This document shows positions 27,575 to 35,809 of a stretch of DNA of 57,752 bases, one piece after another. How positions within the stretch are numbered: position 1 is the stretch's first letter; every line of letters starts with the position of its first letter. Source of the DNA: Paenibacillus rigui (GTDB lineage: Bacteria > Bacillota > Bacilli > Paenibacillales > NBRC-103111); NCBI RefSeq assembly GCF_002234615.1, contig NZ_NMQW01000009.1, positions 1 to 57,752 on the forward strand, given 5' to 3'. A program made the translations under genes and the position numbers. A model generated the notes under the pieces. That model was not told the origin of the DNA and searched no databases. It saw only the letters and a list, made by a program, of their open reading frames with translations.

Positions 27575-27849
27575 AAGCGGCTTTATTTGGAGTGGTGGGC
27601 ATGGTAGGCTGTTTGCCGGTGCGAGGAGGCTTCAAGTCAACTCGCCCACTCGCTGAAAACCATGCCCAAAAATAAAGGTGTAGCGCTCTGCGACACCACC
27701 ACCTACTCTACCGAAAGCGAAAAATAAAAATAAAGAAGCAAAATTATATAGAATATGGTTATGGTAGAAATAATCTTACGTTATTGTGACATGGTTAACT
27801 CCTTCCGCATCTTTTTGTTGAGCTAATGTTCTCCAATAGCTGAAATGAG
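27575..27849. other. Gene-free stretch after the IS256 fragment
   Basis: No supported gene, inverted repeat end or terminator seen; it may include decayed IS sequence. Confidence 0.4.
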
Positions 27850-28413
27850 CTACCATTTATGTATATATTCCGCTTTATAGTTCTTTAGCTTCTCGATTAA
27901 GTTTGTTGAATCATCGTCAATTACAATTAAATTTTTATACGGATCTTTTACAAACCCTTGTTCAATCATATGATCAAAAAGCGATAACATCGGCGTGTAG
28001 TATTGATTGATATTTAGTAACGCACATGGTTTATTATGATATCCTAGCTGAGCCCATGTAAAGACTTCAAACCATTCTTCTAACGTGCCGGTCCCACCAG
28101 GGAGTGCGATAAATCCATCAGCACGCTCTGCCATTAAAGCTTTTCTTTCATGCATAGTTTCAACGATATGAAGTTCTGTTAGATGTTCGTGAGCAATTTC
28201 CACATTAGCCAGTTTTTTTGGTATTACTCCGATGACCTTACCACCAGACTCTATGACCGCATCGGCAACAGCACCCATACAACCGACTGTTGCTCCTCCG
28301 TATACAAGATCCAATCCATGCGCTACCAAAACTTCCCCTAATTTCTTTGCTTCATTCATATAAATAGGGTCATTTCCAGTGCCTGATCCACAGTATACAG
28401 CGATTGTTTTCAT
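27850..28413 (-). CDS. LOG-family protein (TIGR00730; nucleotide phosphoribohydrolase-like)
   Basis: 187 aa from ATG 28413 (MKTIAVYCGSGTG); a GTG four codons upstream is an alternative nearer to GAGAGG. Rossmann-type fold with YGGATVGCMGAVADAV and the family signature PGGTGTLEEWFEVFTW, which holds the catalytic Glu. Family members cleave cytokinin-type nucleoside 5'-monophosphates to base and ribose phosphate; in bacteria the physiological substrate is often unclear. Length fits YvdD-like proteins. It stands alone among regulators and IS remnants. Confidence 0.9.
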   Translation of the reverse strand: MKTIAVYCGSGTGNDPIYMNEAKKLGEVLVAHGLDLVYGGATVGCMGAVADAVIESGGKVIGVIPKKLANVEIAHEHLTELHIVETMHERKALMAERADGFIALPGGTGTLEEWFEVFTWAQLGYHNKPCALLNINQYYTPMLSLFDHMIEQGFVKDPYKNLIVIDDDSTNLIEKLKNYKAEYIHKW

Positions 28414-28647
28414 ATCTTCGTCCACTATCCTCTCTGCATTTTCTTATAATAGACTATCTCAAAGTATGTCTCTCTTCAAGAAAGACTTAGTTTTAGGCAT
28501 TGAACCTTGATACGCTAAACTACCAATTACTTCATTGAAAAAGGGCAGCTGCCGGAATGGCGATCCGCTCGGTGCTGCCTAGACTGGACAGTCAAGAATT
28601 ATTGGCCGCTGTTAATGTAAAGAACCATGCCGAATACTGGTTCCCAT

Positions 28648-28690
28648 AAAAAAATACAGAACACCGGTAGTCGCTTTCACAGTGTTCTGT
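28648..28690 (-). terminator. Rho-independent terminator of the SDR-MerR operon
   Basis: ACAGAACAC/GTGTTCTGT arms followed on the minus strand by TATTTTTTT, 53 bp after the MerR gene. Confidence 0.8.
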
Positions 28691-28742
28691 CATTGCATAT
28701 GCTATTTACAGCGCCATTCCAAGCAATCTACGGAATTTAATG

Positions 28743-29123
28743 TTACGAATCCTTCAGCAGGCTTTTCTTATTCGCAATTTTGTAATCTAGCACGCCTAAA
28801 ATTTTCTGCAAATGATCGATTTGGTCTTGGAGCTTCCTTCTATACGATTGAACTTTATCATACACTTCGGGTGCAGACAGGATGTCTTCCTTGTAGGAGA
28901 GAGATGCAAACTCTTTTATATCTTTAAGAGAAACCCCCATCTTCTTCAGACAAATAATAAGCTCCATTAACTGCATGTCTTCCTTGTTATACACTCGTCG
29001 GCCATTCTCTCTTCTTTTCGCCCGGGGAAGCAGTCCGATCTTCTCGTAATAGCGGAGTGCATCCTCTGTCAATCCGGTCATTTTTGAGATTTCCTTGATT
29101 GAAAAAGCGGCGGCACTGCCCAT
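28743..29123 (-). CDS. MerR-family transcriptional regulator
   Basis: 126 aa. The N-terminal MerR HTH has FSIKEISKMTGLTEDALRYY and EKIGLLPRAKRRENGRRVY, followed by LIICLKKMGVSLKDIKEF and a C-terminal dimerisation coiled coil (about 85-120). No metal-binding cysteines follow, so it belongs to the drug/aldehyde-type MerR group. It is 31 bp downstream of the SDR gene in one operon. The promoter of this operon has the 19-bp spacer and central palindrome typical of MerR targets, so autoregulation with the SDR gene is likely. Confidence 0.9.
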   Translation of the reverse strand: MGSAAAFSIKEISKMTGLTEDALRYYEKIGLLPRAKRRENGRRVYNKEDMQLMELIICLKKMGVSLKDIKEFASLSYKEDILSAPEVYDKVQSYRRKLQDQIDHLQKILGVLDYKIANKKSLLKDS

Positions 29124-29154
29124 CCTAAGACCTTCCTATCTTCATGAAGTAAAG

Positions 29155-29883
29155 TCACCAAGGAATTACGCCTTGCTCATTGAAGTAGCCTCCCGTGGGA
29201 CCTTCTTCCGTAAGTGTAGCATAACGGACAATGATTCGTGAACCTTGTTCCGGTGTCAGATCGCCGTATCCGTTATTGAAATCGGTAGCAACAAAACCAG
29301 GGCAAATAGAATTTACTTTAGCAGGGGTATCTTTCAAAGTAAAAGCAAGATGAGTGGTAAGCTGGTTCAGTGCAGTTTTGGAACTACTATAGGCCAATGC
29401 CTTTAAAGGATATACGCCACTAGCCGGGTCGCTATGCAGCGTTATAGATCCTATGGAGCTTGAAATATTGACAATTCGCGGGGCATCCGATTTTTCAATG
29501 AGGGGGAGCATAGCTTGACTGACCGAGAACGCGCAAAAAAAGTTCGTGTCGAATGATCTCTTTAAATCTGCTACGCTCAGATCCGTAAATTTATGAATAT
29601 CACCAATTCCTGCGTTGTTAATAAGCACATCCAGTTTTCCATACTCCATTGAGATTTTCTGAGCTGCTGCGTCAATGGTGGCTTGATCGGTCACATCCAG
29701 TTCGATACAATGTGCATCATTTTCTTGGGCTTGCTGTTTTGCTGCCGCTTCTGCCCCTTTCTCTTTGTTTCTCGCTCCTAGCAGAACCGTATACCCTAGA
29801 CTCCCCAATTGGCGGGCCGTTTCAAATCCAAGCCCTCTGTTGCCTCCCGTAATCAAAGCTACCTTCCTCAATTGTACGGTCAT
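29155..29883 (-). CDS. SDR-family NAD(P)-dependent oxidoreductase
   Basis: 242 aa. Classical short-chain dehydrogenase: cofactor motif TGGNRGLG (12-19), NNAG (89-92), serine at 141-143, and Y165-x3-K169 (AYSSSKTALNQL). It resembles carbonyl-reductase-like SDRs that act on aldehydes or ketones; substrate unknown. The ATG at 29883 follows AGGTGAG. First gene of the SDR-merR operon under a MerR-type promoter, suggesting induction by a reactive or toxic small molecule. Confidence 0.9.
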   Translation of the reverse strand: MTVQLRKVALITGGNRGLGFETARQLGSLGYTVLLGARNKEKGAEAAAKQQAQENDAHCIELDVTDQATIDAAAQKISMEYGKLDVLINNAGIGDIHKFTDLSVADLKRSFDTNFFCAFSVSQAMLPLIEKSDAPRIVNISSSIGSITLHSDPASGVYPLKALAYSSSKTALNQLTTHLAFTLKDTPAKVNSICPGFVATDFNNGYGDLTPEQGSRIIVRYATLTEEGPTGGYFNEQGVIPW

Positions 29884-29955
29884 TTCTTCTCACCTATCCT
29901 TCTCTTTTTGAGCGGAATGACGTGCATCATTACGCTTTTGAACATTACATCGCTC

Positions 29956-29986
29956 ATGTTACAACTTGGTGTTAACACCAAGTCAA
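29956..29986 (-). promoter_or_regulatory. MerR-type promoter with operator palindrome
   Basis: On the minus strand -35 TTGACT (29986-29981), a 19-bp spacer, then -10 TAACAT (29961-29956). The spacer is filled by the perfect 20-bp palindrome ACTTGGTGTTAACACCAAGT (29964-29983). A 19-bp spacer with central dyad is the hallmark of MerR-activated promoters. Confidence 0.85.
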
Positions 29987-29997
29987 GCGGTAAATAC

Positions 29998-30025
29998 AAA
30001 AAAGGGCAGTAACTGTCTGCCCTTT
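29998..30025 (-). terminator. Rho-independent terminator (minus strand)
   Basis: AAAGGGCAG/CTGCCCTTT stem followed by six T on the minus strand, just upstream of the MerR-type promoter. It insulates the SDR operon from the right. Confidence 0.75.
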
Positions 30026-30059
30026 GCCATTATGTAAATTACCATATATTAGAACTAAA

Positions 30060-30145
30060 GCCCGACCATCAAGGCTCGGGCCAACGACATTTATGTTCAA
30101 ACTCAACGACAAATTAAGTTCAAATCGACGACAAAATTATTTACA
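30060..30145. repeat. Solitary Tn7/CAST-like transposon end sequence B
   Basis: A GCCCGA/TCGGGC hairpin is followed by three ACGACA motifs at exactly 22-bp steps (30084, 30106, 30128), and the block ends in ACA at 30143-30145. Read inward on the minus strand it starts TGTAAATAATTTTGTCGTCG, resembling TnsB-binding end repeats of Tn7-like and type V-K CAST transposons. It resembles sequence A at 19707-19783. Orientation makes it the right end of something lying to its left. Confidence 0.55.
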
Positions 30146-30505
30146 ACTCACAGAGTGAGAGAGAGAGGTGTGATGTTGCATAATAGGTGAGAATTATAGG
30201 CCTAAATTCTTTGATCTTTCGTAAGTGATTGTGTCAACAAAAATGAGAATTTTGTTCTCCACATTTTATCCTACTAAAGGATTTTTCATAAATAATGCAA
30301 AAAAGGTCACTTTGCAAATATGCAAAGATCATGCATATTATTCAGTCCTTTTTGGAGATAAATCTAACATGATGATTATTGTATATTTATGCACGGAGAG
30401 CTTCTAAAAATTCGATAAATAATAGGCAGCCGTAGGCTGCCGCCGCGCAGTGTATATTAAAAAAAACTTCTCGCGTCAAACCGTACGAATTGCCTACTGA
30501 CCCCC
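30146..30505. other. AT-rich gene-free stretch
   Basis: No supported gene. A perfect 7-bp hairpin at 30425-30441 (GGCAGCC/GGCTGCC) could terminate the minus-strand gene ending at 30506. Confidence 0.4.
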
Positions 30506-31189
30506 TCATGTATCAAAGCCTCGATAAATGCCCCATAAGAGCATTTCCCACTCAATATCGAGTGCCTGACCAATGTTGTACTCTATTGCAAAGAAACTAT
30601 GTTCTTGCTCGTCACAAAATCTCTTAACATTAGAGTGGCACAGTTCCTTAATCTTAGCCGCACTACCGAACTTATCAAAAGAGTCATTAATTCCCTTGAT
30701 CTCCTTGCAATCTTCGCTATATACTTCATACTTTCTTGGAATCCTGTTCAAAGGATTTACTCCAATCAGAATATTAAAACAAGGGATCTTCTCTGAATAA
30801 GCAGTCTGTTTATAGATATCCTGCAGTACACCATTCTTCACTCCTGAATCTCCGTAGAACGTCTTTTCATAGCCACTTTCGCCATTCCTTTTCCCACGCT
30901 CGGTACTGGCAATGAACCATGCATGTCGCGCCTTGAACTCAAATATTGCGACAGGATTTGTTTGCCTATTATGGTATCGAATTATTGCTAAATCCCGTCT
31001 CTTTTCCCACTCTCGTTGAATAAAGTAGTCTTCATTGTCTTTGAGGGTTTTGGCGAAGTGAAGGTTAAACTTATCTCGGATATTCAACTCAGTTCTAGAA
31101 TTGCTATAGAGAATAGCCAACTCATTTGGAAACCACGTTTCGTTCAAACTTTTCAGGCAATTTTTAATATACTCTGGCGTGAACAACAT
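30506..31189 (-). CDS. Uncharacterised protein with PD-(D/E)XK-like nuclease motif
   Basis: 227 aa, not assigned to a named family. The stretch EKRRDLAIIRYHN then VAIFEFKARHAWFIA places D66, E84 and K86 in the D..E-x-K order, with the beta-strand pattern of restriction-endonuclease-like nucleases. The C-terminal half (QDIYKQTAYSEKIPCFNILI) continues an alpha/beta layout. The ATG at 31189 has AGGAG 12 bases upstream. It stands alone at the left edge of the island, on the same strand. Nuclease activity is inferred from motif spacing only. Confidence 0.6.
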   Translation of the reverse strand: MLFTPEYIKNCLKSLNETWFPNELAILYSNSRTELNIRDKFNLHFAKTLKDNEDYFIQREWEKRRDLAIIRYHNRQTNPVAIFEFKARHAWFIASTERGKRNGESGYEKTFYGDSGVKNGVLQDIYKQTAYSEKIPCFNILIGVNPLNRIPRKYEVYSEDCKEIKGINDSFDKFGSAAKIKELCHSNVKRFCDEQEHSFFAIEYNIGQALDIEWEMLLWGIYRGFDT

Positions 31190-31385
31190 TATTGAACAAC
31201 ACTCCTAATGCATTTGATTTCTATACACCTTGACCGTTCTCATAATCTTCCTCTAGGGTTAAATCCATGGTACCAGTTCTTATGTTCCAATTGATGAAAT
31301 ATTTCGATAAATAACCAGATAAACCTTTCTTTTATCTAGTAAAAAAGTCTCATAACGATTGCTTTAGGGAGTCAAAGACTAAAGC

Positions 31386-31413
31386 ATAAAAAGCCGCTAG
31401 CTATTAGCGGCTT
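31386..31413 (-). terminator. Rho-independent terminator of the RHH-TIR operon
   Basis: AAGCCGCTA/TAGCGGCTT stem with a 5-nt loop and T-run on the minus strand, 20 bp after the TIR gene. Confidence 0.85.
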
Positions 31414-31432
31414 CTCTGCTTTGTAATCCAAT

Positions 31433-32491
31433 TCAATAAGACAATTCCATACCCCTGATCCTCAGAACCTTTTGCCAGACGTCAATATTGGAAAGATCCG
31501 GTTCTAATCCGTATTCCTCCTCAAACTGTTCGGTTACCTCCGGTGACATACCTTCGAGTGCATCGCTCAATAAATCCAATGCTTTGTCCGCTTTTCTTAC
31601 CAACGGATGAGCATCATTTATCGTAATCTTATTTTCATCTTGATCTATAAATTTTCTTGCCGCTAATTTATGTATTGCACTCCAGCCGTCAATTGGCTCT
31701 GGTTTGAAGTTGTGTGAGAAATACCTGTAGTGGAAAATCAGGCTCACCATCATTGAATCTAATTGGTCTAGGGATGACTTGGCATCATCGATAAATTCTT
31801 GCAATTCGTCCCATTCATCAGTATTGTGCGACCTAAGAACCTGCTTGACCGAAGTTTGATCTTTTAGTTTCTTCAACTCTTCAATCAAGCTTTCCTTTTC
31901 ATCACACTCATTGATTTTCTCTTCTAGTTCGGTTTCAAGTTCCTTCAACTGATCCTGAAGCTTAGTGAATACCCCTACTGGAACTGTAAGTGGCCCTTCT
32001 TTTTGACGCTGTTTCATGTATTTCTTTATAGAGTCCAAAAATTGCTTACACCTCAAGTTATATTCGCCCGAACGGATCTTACCTGTTAAACCTTTAGTTT
32101 CCATTTCATCTCTTAACTTGAGAAGATCATTCTCGTTTACCGTCAAGACGTTCGTAACCCCGCGCAGAGCAGATCGGTCTAATAACTTATATGACGCTGG
32201 TGGTATTACAATCGGGTAAATATTTTGATTATTCGCCCATGCTGCTCCCATTTCATTCAGGCAAAAATCACTGTCCATATAGTTATCAGTCAACATCATA
32301 ATAACCAATTCTGCTGAGTTAATATTGGTTTTAATATGCTCAGGGAAGTTAACACCGGTTGGAATATCTCCACCCGAAGTGTAATATATTTCTTCTCGAT
32401 CAACCTTTAACCCCATAACAAGTAAATCAATAAAAGGTTGAACGACCACATCGGCATCTTTTACAGCATGACTTATAAAAATCTTCGGCAT
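31433..32491 (-). CDS. TIR-domain protein (predicted NADase-type effector)
   Basis: 352 aa. The N-terminal TIR domain (about 1-135) starts MPKIFISHAVKDADVV and has the putative catalytic E80 in FCLNEMGAAWANN; IYPIVIPP is also typical. Residues about 160-215 form a charged coiled coil (QLKELETELEEKINE), and the C-terminal about 220-352 is helical and unrecognised. Bacterial TIR domains commonly cleave NAD+ in antiphage and toxin systems. The ATG at 32491 follows AGGGGAG. It lies 54 bp after the RHH gene and the pair ends at a strong terminator, so the RHH protein likely regulates or antagonises it. No sensor domain of Thoeris type is seen. Confidence 0.82.
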   Translation of the reverse strand: MPKIFISHAVKDADVVVQPFIDLLVMGLKVDREEIYYTSGGDIPTGVNFPEHIKTNINSAELVIMMLTDNYMDSDFCLNEMGAAWANNQNIYPIVIPPASYKLLDRSALRGVTNVLTVNENDLLKLRDEMETKGLTGKIRSGEYNLRCKQFLDSIKKYMKQRQKEGPLTVPVGVFTKLQDQLKELETELEEKINECDEKESLIEELKKLKDQTSVKQVLRSHNTDEWDELQEFIDDAKSSLDQLDSMMVSLIFHYRYFSHNFKPEPIDGWSAIHKLAARKFIDQDENKITINDAHPLVRKADKALDLLSDALEGMSPEVTEQFEEEYGLEPDLSNIDVWQKVLRIRGMELSY

Positions 32492-32545
32492 ATGAGTCTC
32501 CCCTTCAGATAAATAACTTTAACGTCAAACAGGCAGCTCCATTGG

Positions 32546-32995
32546 TTACAAGATCGCTTTTAACTTACGTTGAAAGTCTGGAGTGAACACATTCTTACTT
32601 ATCGCATCAGCAAACAGCATCAGAAGTTCATTCTCATTGATATCAAGTGGACGAAGAATCAACCTCTCGTTATCATTTTTGTTTTTCTTATAGTAAGCGA
32701 ACCTAATTTCATCCTCGCCGCTCGCCTTTACAGTTATCCGCTCAATAGTGCTGACTGTTTCACCATCAACCAATCGACCTTGCTTTAACAGGTCGCAATA
32801 TTCGGTACTTTTCAAAATCTCCGTCTTTTCATTTGTTTCTTTGTGTAAGTCAATTACCTTGAAATCAACAAGTAGCTTTGACAGGGCATGATTGATTAAC
32901 GAATTCTTACTCATCTTCGTCTTGTCAGCAAGGTTAGTCAGTGCATCATCGATGTCTTGGGAGAGAGACAAATTCAGTCGAGTTTTTTCATCCAT
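32546..32995 (-). CDS. Ribbon-helix-helix protein partnered with the TIR gene
   Basis: 149 aa from ATG 32995, with AGAGGTG six bases upstream; a GTG at 33004 overlaps that site and is unlikely. The N-terminal RHH (CopG/Arc-like) DNA-binding unit is about 4-45: TRLNLSLSQDIDDALTNLAD then KTKMSKNSLINHALSKLL. The C-terminal part (about 60-149; EIRFAYYKKNKNDNERLILR) is unrecognised and could contact the TIR protein or a ligand. A 17-bp-arm inverted repeat lies immediately upstream, which is what an autoregulating RHH antitoxin or repressor would bind. Confidence 0.75.
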   Translation of the reverse strand: MDEKTRLNLSLSQDIDDALTNLADKTKMSKNSLINHALSKLLVDFKVIDLHKETNEKTEILKSTEYCDLLKQGRLVDGETVSTIERITVKASGEDEIRFAYYKKNKNDNERLILRPLDINENELLMLFADAISKNVFTPDFQRKLKAIL

Positions 32996-33019
32996 CTTAT
33001 ACACCTCTTATCAAAAGTC

Positions 33020-33060
33020 ATTCTCGCTTATGGTGTCATTTTAACACCATAAGCGAGAAT
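33020..33060. promoter_or_regulatory. Long inverted-repeat operator upstream of the RHH-TIR operon
   Basis: Perfect 17-bp arms (ATTCTCGCTTATGGTGT and complement) separated by 7 bp, located 25-65 bp before the RHH start codon. No T-run follows on either strand, so an operator is preferred to a terminator. Confidence 0.7.
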
Positions 33061-33112
33061 CAGTCAATACCCCGTTTGCTACCATGCACGCAACCTTTCG
33101 GATAAACCACTT

Positions 33113-33350
33113 ACAGCTCGATACCCCAAGAGAAGGGAGCGACCACATTACCAGATAAATCAAATAGTCCAATGAAGCCTTCTGGATTTAACATTGATTT
33201 GACCATTCTCCAATAGTTCAAAATGAACGCAGGTGCAAGGGAGAACCGCGTTTCCTTTTTCATCGGTTAATCCGTAAAAGGATTGCTTAACCCCCTTTTC
33301 GTTTCGCTTCTCGATGATCATTCGATATGCGGATTGACCTTTTGTGAGAA
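33113..33350 (-). pseudogene. WG-repeat protein fragment
   Basis: Reads QSFYGLTDEKGNAVLPC and then, after a +1 frame change near 33170, GLFDLSGNVVAPFSWG with a stop at 33113. The YGLxDxxGNxVxP pattern is that of WG/KWG repeats. Its 5' side ends at the IS3-family fragment. Confidence 0.5.
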
Positions 33351-33392
33351 CTGAACTACTGTCAATAGATTGGACACATAGAATCGAGAGAA

Positions 33393-33617
33393 TTACGCAG
33401 CAGGTCGGTACATACGTTCGCACTGATTGGGAGTAAAATAGCCAATGGAGGAATGGATTCGCTTTCCATTGTAGAAACACGCAATATACTCAAAAATCCG
33501 TTCTCTTGCTTCTTTGCGGGTCTTGAACTTCACCAAGTATACGAGTTCTTTCTTCAGCACGCTGTGGAACGATTCGTTACAAGCATTATCCCCTTTACGG
33601 CTCATGCTGCCTTTCAT
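33393..33617 (-). pseudogene. IS3-family transposase (OrfB) C-terminal fragment
   Basis: 74 codons beginning GSMSRKGDNACNESFHSVLK, the end of the rve integrase core of IS3-group transposases, through YNGKRIHSSIGYFTPNQ. It lacks the N-terminal two thirds and OrfA. An IS end may lie near 33360-33375 (TGTCCAATCTATTGACAG on the minus strand). Confidence 0.8.
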
Positions 33618-33920
33618 CTTATATTTTTTAAGCTGCTACTTCATTCGATTTTGTATACACCTATCGTGTTAAATCTCTTAGTTTATATCCGAAAATGAAC
33701 TTTTGCTCCTCCCTACGAGAAGTTCTCAAAAGCACCGCGATATTTTCGACTGAAATACAAAACGGCAGTATAGGAACTCGGTAAACGAGTCCTATACTGC
33801 CGTTTTCTTATCCGCCTGTCTCGGGAACTGATACGCTGAGTTCCAAACTTAACGAAATCCGAGAGGTTTTGGCGGAAAATAATACCGACCTCAGCAAATA
33901 AGTTCAGTACTGCTCTAAAA
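33618..33920. other. Gene-free stretch with a long terminator-like hairpin
   Basis: Holds a near-perfect 20-bp stem with one bulge at 33759-33806 (AAAACGGCAGTATAGGA and complement), flanked by T-rich ends on both strands, probably a bidirectional terminator. A short open stretch ending at 33902 on the plus strand may be the tail of a lost gene. Confidence 0.5.
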
Positions 33921-34316
33921 TTATTTTTTTGTTTTTGATTTTCTCTTTGGAGGTATTACATCCAATTGAGTAAAATCGAAACGACAACCATCTTCCGCTT
34001 CTTCAACAACTACTTTTTCACCCTCATTAACGCTGATGATGTAGTCCAGCAGTTTGGATGAGATTTTCTTCTTGTCGTTTACCCTGAGAACATAATCTCT
34101 GATGTCAAATTCAACACATTCTTTATAATCATACACAAATATCTTTACATCAATTGTGGTTCCAAAGTATTCGGAACCAGTTACTACAGTGCCATTTGAT
34201 CCCGGAAGATGGCGGTATTTCGGCTGGTCTTTCTTTTTGATTCCAGTGAGTAAGTGAGTTACTTGGTGAACAGTTTTTTCGATATTCACGATTCTTCCTT
34301 TAAGACGATTTGTCAT
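33921..34316 (-). CDS. Uncharacterised small basic protein
   Basis: 131 aa from ATG 34316, eight bases after GAGGAG; a GTG at 34325 is less well placed. No family recognised. The middle (TIDVKIFVYDYKECVEFDIR) looks like a beta barrel and the end is Lys-rich (PPKRKSKTKK). It lies 66 bp after the gene at 34383-35636 on the same strand, so probably one operon in the HEPN cluster. Function unknown. Confidence 0.6.
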   Translation of the reverse strand: MTNRLKGRIVNIEKTVHQVTHLLTGIKKKDQPKYRHLPGSNGTVVTGSEYFGTTIDVKIFVYDYKECVEFDIRDYVLRVNDKKKISSKLLDYIISVNEGEKVVVEEAEDGCRFDFTQLDVIPPKRKSKTKK

Positions 34317-34382
34317 ATTAATCACTCCTCAGTTTTGATAACTCAATTGTACTGAGGAAAATGAAATTTTTCGTGGAAAGTT

Positions 34383-35636
34383 TTAATCTTGAATATTCCC
34401 CGATGGATATCGAAAATAGACTGACTCACTTTTGAGTCCCATTGTTCTGTAGTAAATATTTACGATAGTTTCAAACCAAAAATCCAACATCGTGACTTGA
34501 TACCGATGATCAACTGATTCTACTATGTCTTTAAATTCAGTCTTTACGAAATCGATATATTTGAATGCAGTCTTTAGCCTATCTTCCTCACCATTTAATA
34601 GTGATTGCAAAATCGGCTGTATCCTATACAAAATTAAATTACTAGCAGCTAAATATCTTGGTTCTTTCAAGGTCTGATTACTCTTTTTACGTAAAAACAA
34701 ATAATGCGAAAGTGGAGTTACTACTTCGGAAAACGCATAATTATCTTTATTATCTTTGTACCTCTGAATGGGAGTGTATTCTTGAAAACACTTTTTTAGC
34801 CTTTCATAGCTCTTCTTTATTTCTTTTGAAGAGGGATCATTATTGCCCGCGAGTAATTTTGCAAGTACAACTGCTACGTCTTTTAGCCCATAAACACTCT
34901 TCACATCTACAGTGACCTTATCAGTTTTGCATTCTGTAAAGTAACTTTTACCAGGTAACTGAAGTTCATAATAATTATTAACGTAAGCTGTTCTCATAAA
35001 ATGATAAAACCTTAAATATGGGTTCTGTTGTTGCTGAGTATCAGAATCTTTCTTATTTTCTTTAACTTGATTGTATTTATTGATAGCCTCCAGTACAATT
35101 TCCTCAAAGTACTCAACATTTAGTATTTCAATGGGATCTTCGAAATAGTGAACAAAAATTAGTCTAAGTGTTTTATCAATGTAATGGTTGAGCTCATTTT
35201 TCTTCTCTTCCATAGAATTCAAGACAATATCCATGTCAAATAGATGTGATGATTCAGCCATCAATGGAATTGAATATCTGTATCTGTTCTCATTTAATCG
35301 AATGTCTACATCAGAGAGGCTACGACAGCTTTTACATGCATCTTCGTAAACATTAGGATATATTTCTGCCTCATAGTAAGCTTCCTGTAACTTTAACACT
35401 TCGTTCAAATCTGCCTCAAAATCATCTTTAGCCCTATTCTTTGCAGTGAGTGATTTCAACGTCATTTCTTTTGTGTGTAACCATTTCAGTATTAATTCGA
35501 TTTGAGTACTATCACTTAGAGCAAGGGTTTTCCTGATAGTTCGAATTCTCTTTAGGTACATGTCGAAATTTGAATCATAATTTATTTCATTTTTATTTAG
35601 ATTAAGCAGAGAAGTTAACCTTTCTTTCTGCTTCAT
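34383..35636 (-). CDS. Uncharacterised 417-residue helical protein of the HEPN cluster
   Basis: Not recognised. Start ATG 35636 (MKQKERLTSLLNL) is favoured by AAAGG seven bases upstream; in-frame ATGs at 35663 and 35684 are alternatives. The sequence is mostly helical with an AT-rich gene; it contains YEDACKSCRSLSD (a CxxC pair), a charged mid region and a C-terminal helical end (LDFWFETIVNIYYRTMG). No signal peptide, membrane helix or nucleotide-binding motif seen. It is between genes B and the 131-residue protein. Part of a probable multi-gene accessory module of unknown role. Confidence 0.65.
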   Translation of the reverse strand: MKQKERLTSLLNLNKNEINYDSNFDMYLKRIRTIRKTLALSDSTQIELILKWLHTKEMTLKSLTAKNRAKDDFEADLNEVLKLQEAYYEAEIYPNVYEDACKSCRSLSDVDIRLNENRYRYSIPLMAESSHLFDMDIVLNSMEEKKNELNHYIDKTLRLIFVHYFEDPIEILNVEYFEEIVLEAINKYNQVKENKKDSDTQQQQNPYLRFYHFMRTAYVNNYYELQLPGKSYFTECKTDKVTVDVKSVYGLKDVAVVLAKLLAGNNDPSSKEIKKSYERLKKCFQEYTPIQRYKDNKDNYAFSEVVTPLSHYLFLRKKSNQTLKEPRYLAASNLILYRIQPILQSLLNGEEDRLKTAFKYIDFVKTEFKDIVESVDHRYQVTMLDFWFETIVNIYYRTMGLKSESVYFRYPSGNIQD

Positions 35637-35809
35637 ATTACTGCCTTTTGAATCATCTCCCATAGAATTCTCACGTTCCTTCATTTCAATAGTATCAATA
35701 ATCCTTATCTACGGTATTATGACCACCCAAAGCCTATGTGTATCCTTCAGTGTCTCTTTCTCCTTACGGTATATCGTCCTAAAATAGTTTAGACGAAGAT
35801 GACCTTCTA

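Noticed and set aside
28549-28650. Short plus-strand frame ending NVKNHAEYWFP
   Set aside because: It could be the tail of a lost gene, but there is no start and it runs into the terminator of the SDR-merR operon; too little to annotate.
30060-30145. Left end of the Tn7-like module at 47-56 kb
   Set aside because: The TGT terminus faces right, so the element it bounds lies to its left; a left end of the module should read TGT rightwards.
30225-30407. 60-codon plus-strand open frame
   Set aside because: No convincing ribosome site or homology; AT-rich chance frame.
31433-32491. Thoeris system
   Set aside because: Thoeris needs a TIR ThsB with a ThsA (STALD/SIR2 type); only an RHH partner is present and no SIR2- or STALD-like gene is adjacent.
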